DNA of 48,405 nt, taken from Arthrobacter sp. HMWF013 (lineage in GTDB: Bacteria; Actinomycetota; Actinomycetes; Actinomycetales; Micrococcaceae). The stretch is from the NCBI RefSeq assembly GCF_003061105.1, contig NZ_QAIQ01000122.1, positions 1-48,405 on the forward strand. Reading direction: 5' to 3'. Shown in pieces: positions 1 to 7,610 of this stretch (its first letter is position 1; each line of letters starts with the position of its first letter). The notes beneath the pieces were generated by a model. It did not search any database. It was given only the letters and a program-made list of their open reading frames with translations, and was not told where the DNA came from. The position numbers and the translations under genes were made by a program.

Positions 1-200
1 CCTCCTGGTACGGCGACTGCCTGCCCTCCCGCGACTTCCCGATGCTGGTGAGCCACTACAAGCAGGGCAACCTGGACCTGGATGCCTTTGTGTCCGAGCG
101 GATCAGCATCGACCAGGTAGAGGAAGCCTTCGAGAAGATGCACGAGGGCAAGGTCCTGCGCTCCGTTGTTGAACTGCCTGCCGCGGGTGTGGAGTCCTGA
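1..200 (+). CDS. mscR: S-(hydroxymethyl)mycothiol dehydrogenase, C-terminal end (partial)
   Basis: The reading frame is open from base 3 to the TGA at 198-200 and gives about 65 C-terminal residues of a zinc-dependent medium-chain alcohol dehydrogenase. Recognisable are the stretch [13 protein letters not shown] and the end [11 protein letters not shown]...[18 protein letters not shown], typical of the mycothiol-dependent formaldehyde dehydrogenase (AdhE2/MscR). The enzyme oxidises the spontaneous adduct of mycothiol and formaldehyde to S-formylmycothiol in the cytoplasm. The stop codon overlaps the ATG of the next gene (TGATG), so the two are translationally coupled, as in other actinobacteria where this dehydrogenase is followed by an MBL-fold protein. 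Mycothiol use restricts the host to Actinobacteria. The 5' part and promoter lie outside the window. Confidence 0.85.
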   Translation, partial: SWYGDCLPSRDFPMLVSHYKQGNLDLDAFVSERISIDQVEEAFEKMHEGKVLRSVVELPAAGVES

Positions 201-838
201 TGGGCATCCGGATCGAGAACCTGGTCACCTCCGGCACTTTTTCGCTCGACGGCGGCACCTGGGACGTCGACAACAACGTCTGGATCGTCGGCAACGACGA
301 GGAATGCATCATCATTGATTCCCCCCACGACGCTTCCGCCACCATCAACCAGGTGGGTGGCCGGAAGGTCAAGGCCATCCTGCTGACCCACGCGCACAAC
401 GACCACATCGGCGCCGCTTGGGAGGTCGCGGACGCCGTCGGCGCGCCCATTTACATGCATCCGGGAGACCAAGTCCTCTGGGAGCAGGTTTACCCTGATT
501 CGGAGCCTGACCGTGACCTGAGTGACGGGGACGAGCTACAGGTGGGTGGAGTGACGCTCCAGGCTATCCACACACCGGGCCACTCTCCCGGTTCCACCTG
601 CTTTTACCTGGAAAGCGAAGGAACGGTCTTCACCGGGGACACGCTCTTCAACGGCGGGCCCGGTGCCACCGGGCGCTCCTACAGCGACTACCCCACCATC
701 CTGACCTCGATCCGCGAACGGTTGCTGACGCTGCCCGGTGACACGGTGGTCCGCACCGGACACGGCGACAACACCACCATCGCCGCAGAGCAGGAAAACT
801 TCTCAAGGCTGGATCACTCTGCGCCAGCAAAGCATTGA
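200..838 (+). CDS. MBL-fold metallo-hydrolase, partner of MscR
   Basis: A 212-residue metallo-beta-lactamase-fold hydrolase. The metal motif HAHNDH (HxHxDH) is at about residues 64-69, followed by the later ligands in HTPGHSPGS (about 120) and FTGDTLF (about 145) and a C-terminal GHGDNTT histidine. The length matches the glyoxalase II-like branch of the family. The ATG overlaps the mscR stop, so the gene is co-transcribed with it. By conserved context (inference) it may hydrolyse S-formylmycothiol or another mycothiol thioester, completing formaldehyde oxidation to formate. The family assignment is secure; the substrate is not shown by the sequence. A long hairpin directly after the stop probably ends the operon. 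Confidence 0.85.
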   Translation: MGIRIENLVTSGTFSLDGGTWDVDNNVWIVGNDEECIIIDSPHDASATINQVGGRKVKAILLTHAHNDHIGAAWEVADAVGAPIYMHPGDQVLWEQVYPDSEPDRDLSDGDELQVGGVTLQAIHTPGHSPGSTCFYLESEGTVFTGDTLFNGGPGATGRSYSDYPTILTSIRERLLTLPGDTVVRTGHGDNTTIAAEQENFSRLDHSAPAKH

Positions 839-841
839 GCG

Positions 842-873
842 AAGGGGCGTTCAGGTGATGCTGATCGCCCTTT
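842..873 (+). terminator. Hairpin terminator after the mscR operon
   Basis: AAGGGGCG (842-849) pairs with CGCCCTTT (866-873) with one G-U pair. The stem continues inside as TCAG/CTGA (851-854 with 861-864) around a 6-nt loop. It begins a few bases after the MBL stop codon. The T-tract is short (TTTGTT). Confidence 0.6.
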
Positions 874-1116
874 GTTCCAAGGCCTCTGGATGCAGACCAA
901 AAAAGGCCTGACTGTCAGGCTCAGCGGCCGCACAAAGCCACATCATCGTGACGTTGTCCGCTCCTAGTCTGGCGAGGCCAAGTTCATGTCAGTGCCGTTT
1001 CGTTCTCCGGAGGATGGGCTACGTTTACGCTCCTTTTGGGGGCACCGACAAAGGGCGACTGTTGGTAGCCGAGTTAGGTTACGGAAAAATAATGCCCCAG
1101 TGAGAAGTGAATGCTT

Positions 1117-1163
1117 TCTTTCATCATCCCAGTTGAAAAGATCCTCTGAATGATCCTATACTT
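1117..1163 (+). promoter_or_regulatory. Promoter with RpiR-type operator upstream of the cupin gene
   Basis: The -35 TTGAAA (1133-1138), an 18-nt spacer and the -10 TATACT (1157-1162) form a good sigma-70 promoter. The core TGAATGATCCTATACTT (1147-1163) matches the sites before lysA, pdxS and others in this window. The distal half TCTTTCA (1117-1123) lies 23 nt upstream of TGAATGA, as at the other sites. The expected transcript start near 1169 leaves a leader of about 195 nt before the cupin ATG. Confidence 0.6.
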
Positions 1164-1365
1164 CAGTTGTATGGCTTGGTGAATGGCATCACCGGGCAAC
1201 TTGGAATCGCATCCATCGTCTTAGGCGAAGAACTGTGTACGCGCTTTGTTAGGACTGCGATTCACGCGCTCGGCACCATGCAGCCTCTCGAGCCTTCCGC
1301 TCTGGGCTGCCTCACCATGGCTGCTGAACCGCCCAAGCCTCCTCAAGAAAGAGAAACATTCCCAT

Positions 1366-1728
1366 ATGACAACCGCATTTCGCGCAGCCGACCTCCCTTC
1401 CAGTGAGCTAGAAGAAACACTCCTCGCCCCACCCAGCGCCACGCCACTTACCGGTGACATAACCGTTCGTAGTTTTAGCGCCTTCAAGACTGAGGATGGA
1501 CGCATCTCTTCGGGCACCTGGGAGACCGAAACGGGGCAGTCCAGATGGGAATTCCTCACCAGGGGCGAAATCATTCATGTTCTCTCGGGCAAAATGAGTG
1601 TTAAGCGCGATGGCAGGGACGAAGTCCACCTCTCCGCTGGTGACACCGCTTATTTCCCTATTGGGTGGACCGGAACGTGGACCGTGCATGAGCGTCTGCG
1701 GAAGGTATATGTCATTTATTCAGCATGA
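1366..1728 (+). CDS. Small cupin-domain protein (DUF861-like)
   Basis: A 120-residue single-domain cupin. The ATG at 1366 was chosen because it is preceded by a purine-rich stretch (AAGAAAGAG) and starts the conserved part; a longer frame from 1246 adds 40 atypical residues. The core ISSGTWETETGQSRWEF...GEIIHVLSGKMSV...GDTAYFPIGWTGTWTVHERLRKVYVIY is the pattern of the DUF861/ureidoglycine aminohydrolase-like cupins: two short beta-barrel motifs and a conserved final W-x-V-x-E-x-x-RK-x-Y. Close relatives often sit beside amino acid or amine oxidase genes, but their reactions are mostly unknown. A promoter with the window's shared RpiR-type operator lies about 200 nt upstream, so this gene is probably co-regulated with the transporters and lysA-dapF. 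No specific substrate can be assigned. Confidence 0.75.
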   Translation: MTTAFRAADLPSSELEETLLAPPSATPLTGDITVRSFSAFKTEDGRISSGTWETETGQSRWEFLTRGEIIHVLSGKMSVKRDGRDEVHLSAGDTAYFPIGWTGTWTVHERLRKVYVIYSA

Positions 1729-2700
1729 CCTTCCGAACAGTTAACCTGCAAGGCCGCACACAATAGAGGAAGCATCGCTCCAGTAGTCAGGTCTAGCGTC
1801 TTGCGGCGGAACAGTGACGTTCGTAAAGCCGCTGGCGGACCGGTAAGTAGCCTGGAAGCCTGGCGCCGGGGTGAGTCCCCTCATGTAAACCAGACTTTCC
1901 GTCCTGCACTTGGAGCTTACCTTGAATGCTACTAGCCCTCTAAGGCCTGAGAGCGCCCTTCGAGAGCCACTTCATCCTCCGGATGCCGACACTAATGAGC
2001 CGGCTATTCCACCAATTGTCAGCACTGAATTGCCTGGTTGTGAAGACGGCTGTCACTACTGCGAGGGGCCGGAAACGGACTAGTGAGTCTCCCCCAACAC
2101 ATCCCTGCATCACTGGGGCCACGTCCCCGGACAGGGTGGCGAGAGCTCCTTAACGTGCCGAGGCTGCGGCTACCTGTCGCAGTTGTTCGGTAGAGTCCGG
2201 GGTTTGAATCCGGCAGTCAGGACGTAGACATGTGAGCGGCGCCGGTCCTTTTGCGGGTCAGCGTCAGGGAGAGAACCGCAGCATCGTGCGGCGGTGTGGC
2301 AAATCAACGTGACGCCGTATCCAACTCGGCCGTTAAAAAGTTACAGCCGCCCCCGTCAGGGGCAAAATGCTTACGCCTGCGCCGGTGATGCAAGCTTAAT
2401 CAATTCCTAGTCGGCCCCAACGCAGCTCGGCATCGATAGGGCACACGAACCTCCACAGCATCCTATCCAAAAGGGCTGTTCATACCATCCCGAATTAGCG
2501 TTTCGCCTACTCGCAAATAACGGGACTATGGATGCTGGGCCCACCGCCGCCTGAGAAAAGTCAGGGATGAATGCTTTTGGACATCTGTCAGGAAGCCCAC
2601 GGGCAAAAACAGCAAGGCGGCAAAAGCGGGCCGGCGAAGCCCTTAGACAATTCCGCGCCCACGCGCAAATAGATCCTACCCCTTTTTGGAAGGCAGCCCG
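1729..2700. other. Long stretch with only one candidate small ORF
   Basis: Nearly 1 kb between the cupin gene and gap. Apart from the small ORF at 1922-2083 I see no supported gene. A tRNA T-arm-like string near 2196-2212 is not backed by the rest of a cloverleaf. The stretch should hold the gap promoter, but I could not identify it. Confidence 0.4.
1922..2083 (+). CDS. Candidate small Cys-rich protein (53 aa)
   Basis: An open frame starting with TTG after TTGGAG (spacing about 5) and ending at TAG 2081-2083. The product is proline- and acid-rich with a C-terminal cysteine cluster, GCEDGCHYCEGPETD (CxxxCxxC with a histidine), which looks like a metal site or a modified-peptide tail. Composition is not that of random antisense reading: no internal stops, acidic, no Arg-rich runs. 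I do not recognise a family. It stands alone between the cupin gene and gap. It could equally be a chance ORF; conservation in relatives would decide. Confidence 0.35.
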   Translation: MNATSPLRPESALREPLHPPDADTNEPAIPPIVSTELPGCEDGCHYCEGPETD

Positions 2701-4188
2701 ATGCTACAAAGCTCAGATTCTTTTCGTGAAACGTGGATGGGCCGGGAGGCCCTCGCCGAGGCCATGATTCCGGTGATCGGCCGGCTGTACCGCGAAAACA
2801 ACGTGGTCACCAGCATCCACGGCCGCAGCCTGATCAACAAGTCCACCATGAACATCCTCAAGGCGCACCGCTTCGCGCGTCGGATCACTAAAGACGAATT
2901 GCCCCTCGAGGAGACGGCCCCGCTGCTGAACACCCTGGCGGGGCTGGACCTCGGTGCGGCGGCCATCGACATCGCCCGGCTGAACCAGAAGTTCAAGGAA
3001 GAGGGCGGCGACGCCACACTGGAGGAGTTCCTCCGCGAAGAGCTTGCAGAGATCGTGGGCAAGCACGGCGCCGACGACCGCACCAGCACCGACGTCGTGC
3101 TCTACGGCTTCGGCCGCATCGGCCGCCTCCTGGCCCGCCTCCTGATCGAAAAGGCAGGCGGCGGCCACGGCCTGCGGCTGCGCGCCATCGTGGTCCGCAG
3201 GGGCTCGGACAACGACCTCTCCAAGCGCGCCAGCCTGCTGCGCCGCGACTCGGTCCACGGCTCCTTCGAAGGCACCATCCGCGTTGACCAGGCAGCCAAC
3301 ACCATCACCGCCAACGGCGTCCAGGTCCAGGTCATCTACTCGGACAACCCGGCCACCATCGACTACACCGCCTACGGCATCAACAACGCGCTCGTGGTGG
3401 ACAACACCGGCCGCTGGCGTGACGCCGAAGGCCTGTCCCAGCACCTGCAGAGCAAGGGCGTGGCACGGGTGCTGCTGACCGCCCCGGGCAAGGGCGAACT
3501 GAAGAACATCGTCCACGGCATCAACCACCGCACGATCGCGGACACGGACCAGATTGTGTCCGCCGCATCCTGCACCACCAACGCCATCACCCCGGTCCTG
3601 AAGGCCATCAACGACAAGTTCGGCGTGGTCCACGGACACGTCGAGACCGTCCACTCCTTCACCAATGACCAGAACCTGATCGACAACTTCCACAAGGGCG
3701 ACCGCCGCGGCCGCTCGGCCGCGCTGAACATGGTGATCACCGAAACCGGTGCCGCCAAGGCCGTCGCCAAGGCCCTGCCCGAACTGCTGGGCAAGCTCAC
3801 CGGCAGCTCCGTCCGCGTCCCCACCCCGGACGTTTCGCTGGCCATCCTGAACCTGAGCCTGGAAAACGGAACCACCAAGGACGAGGTCAACGAATACCTG
3901 CGGGAAATGTCGCTGCACTCGGACCTGCGCAAGCAGATCGACTACATCGACTCGCCCGAGGTTGTTTCCACGGACTTCGTCGGTTCCCGCCGCGCCGGAA
4001 TCGTGGATGGCCTTGCCACCATCTCGAACGAGAAGAACCTGGTGCTCTACGTCTGGTACGACAACGAGTTCGGCTACAGCTGCCAGGTGGTCCGCGTGAT
4101 GGAAGAAATGGCCGGTGTGAACCGACCATCCTTCCCCGCCACGGACGCCGCTGAAGGACTCGTATCGGCGCTTGCCGCCCTGAGATAG
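2701..4188 (+). CDS. gap: Glyceraldehyde-3-phosphate dehydrogenase, long actinobacterial form
   Basis: A 495-residue GAPDH. An N-terminal extension of about 130 residues precedes the Rossmann motif GFGRIGR (136-142). The catalytic motif is ASCTTN (289-294, nucleophile Cys291), and the C-terminal WYDNEFGYSCQVVRV is present. The length and extension match the second GAPDH of actinobacteria (about 480 residues, GapB-like of Corynebacterium, reported to favour the gluconeogenic direction), not the classical 335-residue glycolytic enzyme. ATG 2701 was chosen because GGAAGG lies 7 nt upstream; a TTG at 2686 would lie inside that site. Next to RuMP and pentose-phosphate genes it would connect the triose phosphates made from formaldehyde with lower glycolysis or gluconeogenesis. 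Cofactor preference cannot be read from sequence alone. Confidence 0.93.
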   Translation: MLQSSDSFRETWMGREALAEAMIPVIGRLYRENNVVTSIHGRSLINKSTMNILKAHRFARRITKDELPLEETAPLLNTLAGLDLGAAAIDIARLNQKFKEEGGDATLEEFLREELAEIVGKHGADDRTSTDVVLYGFGRIGRLLARLLIEKAGGGHGLRLRAIVVRRGSDNDLSKRASLLRRDSVHGSFEGTIRVDQAANTITANGVQVQVIYSDNPATIDYTAYGINNALVVDNTGRWRDAEGLSQHLQSKGVARVLLTAPGKGELKNIVHGINHRTIADTDQIVSAASCTTNAITPVLKAINDKFGVVHGHVETVHSFTNDQNLIDNFHKGDRRGRSAALNMVITETGAAKAVAKALPELLGKLTGSSVRVPTPDVSLAILNLSLENGTTKDEVNEYLREMSLHSDLRKQIDYIDSPEVVSTDFVGSRRAGIVDGLATISNEKNLVLYVWYDNEFGYSCQVVRVMEEMAGVNRPSFPATDAAEGLVSALAALR

Positions 4189-4659
4189 ATGCAACCACTG
4201 CTTATCCGAACCGCGGCCCCTTACCAGGCCGCCGGTCGATGCCGGTGAGTAACACCAGTGAAGTAGCCTGAGCTCTCCGAAGGAGATCAATACTCCCCAC
4301 CAGGCCCAATGAGCCGCGGGTGCTCGCTGTACCTGATCAGCAGGATTGGTCAATCGGCTGACAGGCGGTGGGCGCCGACTAAGGGTGCGGTCCCATGAAT
4401 TCCGCCTTCTTGTTGCGGATAAGGCGTTTAGCGCCCACTAGGATGTGGCAGGCCATCTAGCGCCTGCGGCGGCGGCGGTTTCTTTTAGCAGTGAAACCTT
4501 CGGCGCGTCCCGGCCGCGCACTTCTCAAAGATGGATAAGCCACGGAAAGACACTCGAACTTCGAGGGCGGTGCGGCCAGTCGTCCTGCTGACCAGTCCGG
4601 ACCAGTCATGAATAAGGTTCATGATTGTAAAACCTTTTGAAAGCCTCACTGTCGGCCCG
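4189..4659. other. Gene-free stretch after gap
   Basis: No supported gene. Short antisense ORFs here have no recognisable motif. The right side probably contains the decayed 3' end of the IS481-type transposase described in the next entry. Confidence 0.4.
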
Positions 4660-5085
4660 GTGTTGTGGCTATCGTTCGCTGTTGAGCTGGTCTGCGGACG
4701 GTAGGCCCGGTCTCCAGCCATGAAGTTTCAGCTCCTAGCAAGTGTCCCGGCCAAAGATCTGATTTGTAGGCTGACCCGTTGTCGTAGAGCATGCACTTGA
4801 CGGTGACGGCGCGGGCAGCAGACGGGCTTACCGTCTTTTTAATACCGCTTGCTGCGGTGAGCGGCTGTTTCGTCACCGTGGGGTCCGGCATCGCGACCAG
4901 GGATGATCATCAATGACGACGCACGCACGGTCCGGACTGCCGTTGCAGTAGCTGTTGCCCGGTTAGAGAGATGCACCTGCCCTGCGGGTCTCCTTGGCCC
5001 AGCCGCTGCCGTCCGGGATGGTGAGGTTCTTCACATTGACGATCGACCAACCTCCGGGCTCTCGCTTGCTCTTATCGCCGGCTAA
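4660..5085 (-). pseudogene. Decayed IS481-family transposase fragments
   Basis: Reading the minus strand in several frames gives, in the right order, pieces of an IS481/IS3-type DDE transposase. IVNVKNLTIPDGSGW (around 5020-5065) resembles the VDVKKLGxIPDGGGW start of the core. VVIDDHPWSR (around 4890-4920) resembles the VDDxSR segment with the second Asp. ARAVTVKCMLYDNGSAYKS (around 4760-4820) matches the strongly conserved TDNGSxYRS motif. RAYRPQT (around 4700) matches RPYRPQT before the catalytic Glu. Frameshifts and stop codons separate the pieces, and no terminal inverted repeats were identified. The gene is dead but shows past transposition between gap and the tkt operon. Confidence 0.6.
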
Positions 5086-5093
5086 CAACCCCG

Positions 5094-5130
5094 GTGCGTT
5101 TGGCCACGTGGAGGACGTGGCCAAACGCAC
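5094..5130 (-). terminator. Perfect 16-bp hairpin ending the tkt-tal-rpe-rpiB operon
   Basis: GTGCGTTTGGCCACGT (5094-5109) and its exact reverse complement (5115-5130) enclose a 5-nt loop, GGAGG. It lies 20 nt downstream of the rpiB stop on the minus strand. There is no U-tract, as is common in actinobacteria. Confidence 0.8.
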
Positions 5131-5150
5131 AAGACCAGAGTTACTGTCTG

Positions 5151-5624
5151 CTACTCCGCAACCTTGCCGGTTGCTTCATAGATGGCGATCTTACCGATAC
5201 GGCGCTCGTGGCGCTCCGCATTGCTGAATGGTTCTGCAAGAAATGCCTCAATCAACTCGATGGCCGCTTGAACGGTGTGCTGCCGCCCGCCTACGGCCAC
5301 CACATTGGCGTTGTTGTGTTCGCGGGCTAGTTTCGCCGTGTCAAGGTTCCAGGCCAAGGCCGCACGGACGCCCTTTACCTTGTTCGCCGCGATCTGCTCG
5401 CCGTTACCAGAGCCGCCCAGCACTACCCCCAGGGCATCAACGCCCGCGGCCTGATCGGCCACGACGGCGGTCGCAGCCCTAATGCAGAACGTCGGGTAGT
5501 CGTCTTCGGCGTCATAGACCGCTGGCCCGTGGTCTACTATTTCGTAGCCGTTTGCAGACAATGCAGTAATGAGGTGGGAGCTTAGCTCCATACCCGCGTG
5601 GTCGGTTGCGACGTGTACGCGCAT
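5151..5624 (-). CDS. rpiB: Ribose-5-phosphate isomerase B / LacA-RpiB family sugar-phosphate isomerase
   Basis: A 157-residue protein of the usual RpiB length. It begins MRVHVATDHAGMELSSHL, with the phosphate- and ring-binding D-H-A-G, and carries GGSGNGEQIAANKVKGVRAAL, the active-site loop of the actinobacterial/Mycobacterium type where Glu and Ser replace the E. coli Cys arrangement. It interconverts ribose 5-phosphate and ribulose 5-phosphate. It is the last gene of a four-gene minus-strand operon; the ATG lies 9 nt after the rpe stop, with AAGGA overlapping that stop. In this setting it supplies ribulose 5-phosphate, the formaldehyde acceptor of HPS, from ribose 5-phosphate made by transketolase. 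Confidence in the family is high. Specificity for allose 6-phosphate is possible but unlikely here. Confidence 0.9.
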   Translation of the reverse strand: MRVHVATDHAGMELSSHLITALSANGYEIVDHGPAVYDAEDDYPTFCIRAATAVVADQAAGVDALGVVLGGSGNGEQIAANKVKGVRAALAWNLDTAKLAREHNNANVVAVGGRQHTVQAAIELIEAFLAEPFSNAERHERRIGKIAIYEATGKVAE

Positions 5625-5633
5625 GAATGGTCC

Positions 5634-6350
5634 TTAGGCTGGTTGGGATGCGGCGGCGTCGACGCGAGCACCGGGGCCGAAGGCGAGCTGACCGTTGGTG
5701 CGCAGTGACTCGATGGCATCTGCAGGGGACGGTTTGCCGTATACGGCCGATCCGGCTACGAAGATATTGGCACCGGCCCCCGCGGCCCGAGTGATGGTTT
5801 CCTCCGTGATGCCGCCGTCGACTTGGATAGCCACGTTCACCCCGGAGCCCTCAACGGCTGCGCGCGCGCGCCGGATCTTGGGCAGCATGACGTCCAGGAA
5901 TGCCTGGCCGCCGAAGCCCGGCTCTACCGTCATGATCAACAGCATGTCCAGCTCGGGGAGCATGTCGAGGTAGGGTTCCACCGGTGTGGCCGGGCGCAGT
6001 GCCATGCCCGCTTTGGCCCCGCGTGCGCGAAGTTCCCGAGCAAGCTTGATGGGTGCCTCGGACGCCTCAACGTGAAATGTGACAGAGCTTAGGCCCGCGT
6101 CGGCGTACAGGGGTGCCCAGCGGTCCACATTGGCAATCATCAGGTGCGCGTCCAACGGGACGGGGCTGACCTTGTTCAGTCGTTCCACAACAGGCAGGCC
6201 GATGGTCAGATTGGGTACAAAGTGGTTGTCCATGACATCCACGTGGACGGCATCAGCGTTGCTTATGCGGGAAAGCTCGGCTTCGAGGTTGACGAAGTCG
6301 GCCGAGAGGATGCTGGGGTTGATGCAGCAGTTCAGAAGTGATGCGGACAT
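5634..6350 (-). CDS. rpe: Ribulose-phosphate 3-epimerase
   Basis: A 238-residue TIM-barrel epimerase. Characteristic stretches are NPSILSADF near the N-terminus, [16 protein letters not shown] (metal-binding H and D), [16 protein letters not shown] and QVDGGI near the C-terminal phosphate-binding end, followed by [13 protein letters not shown]. It interconverts xylulose 5-phosphate and ribulose 5-phosphate. GAAAGGCAG lies just before the ATG. It sits between tal and rpiB in one operon. It converts the xylulose 5-phosphate made by transketolase back to the HPS acceptor, so it belongs functionally to the RuMP rearrangement branch. All expected catalytic residues are present. Confidence 0.95.
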   Translation of the reverse strand: MSASLLNCCINPSILSADFVNLEAELSRISNADAVHVDVMDNHFVPNLTIGLPVVERLNKVSPVPLDAHLMIANVDRWAPLYADAGLSSVTFHVEASEAPIKLARELRARGAKAGMALRPATPVEPYLDMLPELDMLLIMTVEPGFGGQAFLDVMLPKIRRARAAVEGSGVNVAIQVDGGITEETITRAAGAGANIFVAGSAVYGKPSPADAIESLRTNGQLAFGPGARVDAAASQPA

Positions 6351-6384
6351 GATGTCTGCCTTTCGCTAGCAGTCAAAGCTCGGG

Positions 6385-7506
6385 TCAGGGTGCCTTCCGT
6401 GCGCTGGCCAGTGCGCCTTCGACGTCGGCAAGCAGTTCCTTCCAGCTAGCAACAAACTTGTTCAGGCCTTCAGATTCTAGGAGTGCTACCACCTCGTTGT
6501 AGGAAATGCCCAGCGCGCCCAGATCGTTCAGCACGCGGTTGGAATCCTCATACATGCCGGTGATGGTGTCCCCGGTGATGACGCCATGGTCAAAGGTGGC
6601 GTCGAGGGTTTTCTCGGGCATGGTGTTGACGACGTCGGCAGCAACCAGACCGGTCACATATAGTGTGTCGGGGTAGGCCGGGTCCTTGACCCCGGTGGAG
6701 GCCCACAAGGGGCGCTGAGGGAGGGCTCCGGATCTGGCCAGCACTGCCCAGCGTTCCGTGGAGAAGAGCTCCTCGTAGACCTGGTAGGCCAGGCGGGCAT
6801 TGGCAACGCCAGCTTTGCCCTTGAGTGCCTTGGCTTCATCGATGCCGAGGCCGTCGAGGCGTTTATCGATCTCGGAGTCCACGCGGGAGACGAAGAACGA
6901 CGCCACGGAATGGATCGTGGACAAGTCGTGGCCGTTCTCCCTGGCCAGTTCCAGTCCGGACTGGAAGGCGTTGATGACCGCACGGTAGCGGTCCAGGGAG
7001 AAGATCAGGGTCACATTGACGCTAATGCCTTCGCCCAAGGTTGCCGTGATGGCCTCGAGGCCTTCGGGGGTTGCGGGAATTTTGATAAGGACGTTGTCCT
7101 TGTCCACCTTCTTGTAGAGGTTCTTGGCCTCGACGATGGTGCCGGCCGTGTCCCAGGCCAGCCGGGGATCAACTTCGATGGAGACACGGCCGTCAACGCC
7201 GTTGGTTGCGGCGGCGATCGGTGCGAACAGGTCGCAGGCGTCAGCGACGTCGGCCGTGGTGATTTCGAAGATGGTCTCTTCGACGCCGGCGCCCTGGGCG
7301 GCAAGCTGGGCGATCTTAGGGTCGTAGTCCGAGCCGGAGGTGATGGCGGCCTGGAAGATGGACGGGTTGGTGGTCACACCCACCACGTTCTTTTCGTCGA
7401 TGAGCTTCTGCAAGCTGCCGCTGTCGAGACGCTCACGCGAGAGGTCATCGAGCCAGATGGACACACCGGCATTGGATAGCTGGGCGGTTAGGGTTGCGTG
7501 GGCCAT
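6385..7506 (-). CDS. tal: Transaldolase
   Basis: A 373-residue transaldolase of the long actinobacterial type. It opens with [18 protein letters not shown] and [11 protein letters not shown] and carries the Schiff-base lysine in [16 protein letters not shown], followed by [13 protein letters not shown]. Start ATG 7506 is supported by AAGGAAGAAGCC directly upstream; the frame extends 16 residues further without an RBS. It transfers a dihydroxyacetone unit between fructose 6-phosphate and erythrose 4-phosphate or sedoheptulose 7-phosphate. With transketolase it rearranges hexose and triose phosphates into pentose phosphates. It lies 104 nt downstream of tkt and 34 nt upstream of rpe. Its presence points to the transaldolase variant of the RuMP cycle rather than the sedoheptulose-bisphosphatase variant. 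Confidence 0.95.
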   Translation of the reverse strand: MAHATLTAQLSNAGVSIWLDDLSRERLDSGSLQKLIDEKNVVGVTTNPSIFQAAITSGSDYDPKIAQLAAQGAGVEETIFEITTADVADACDLFAPIAAATNGVDGRVSIEVDPRLAWDTAGTIVEAKNLYKKVDKDNVLIKIPATPEGLEAITATLGEGISVNVTLIFSLDRYRAVINAFQSGLELARENGHDLSTIHSVASFFVSRVDSEIDKRLDGLGIDEAKALKGKAGVANARLAYQVYEELFSTERWAVLARSGALPQRPLWASTGVKDPAYPDTLYVTGLVAADVVNTMPEKTLDATFDHGVITGDTITGMYEDSNRVLNDLGALGISYNEVVALLESEGLNKFVASWKELLADVEGALASARKAP

Positions 7507-7610
7507 GGCTTCTTCCTTCAAAATATGTGGGCTGGTGACAATTTGTGGCCGCACCGCCGGACGTCCCCCATGAGACCGTCCCGCGGTACGGCCAGCAGTG
7601 CTGGCATTGG

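Noticed and set aside
2190-2215. tRNA T-arm-like string GGGGTTTGAATCC
   Set aside because: No matching anticodon arm, D-arm or acceptor stem could be built around it.
2713-4353. 546-codon open frame antisense to gap
   Set aside because: It is a shadow of the high-GC gap coding sequence; Val/Asp/Gly-rich with no motif.
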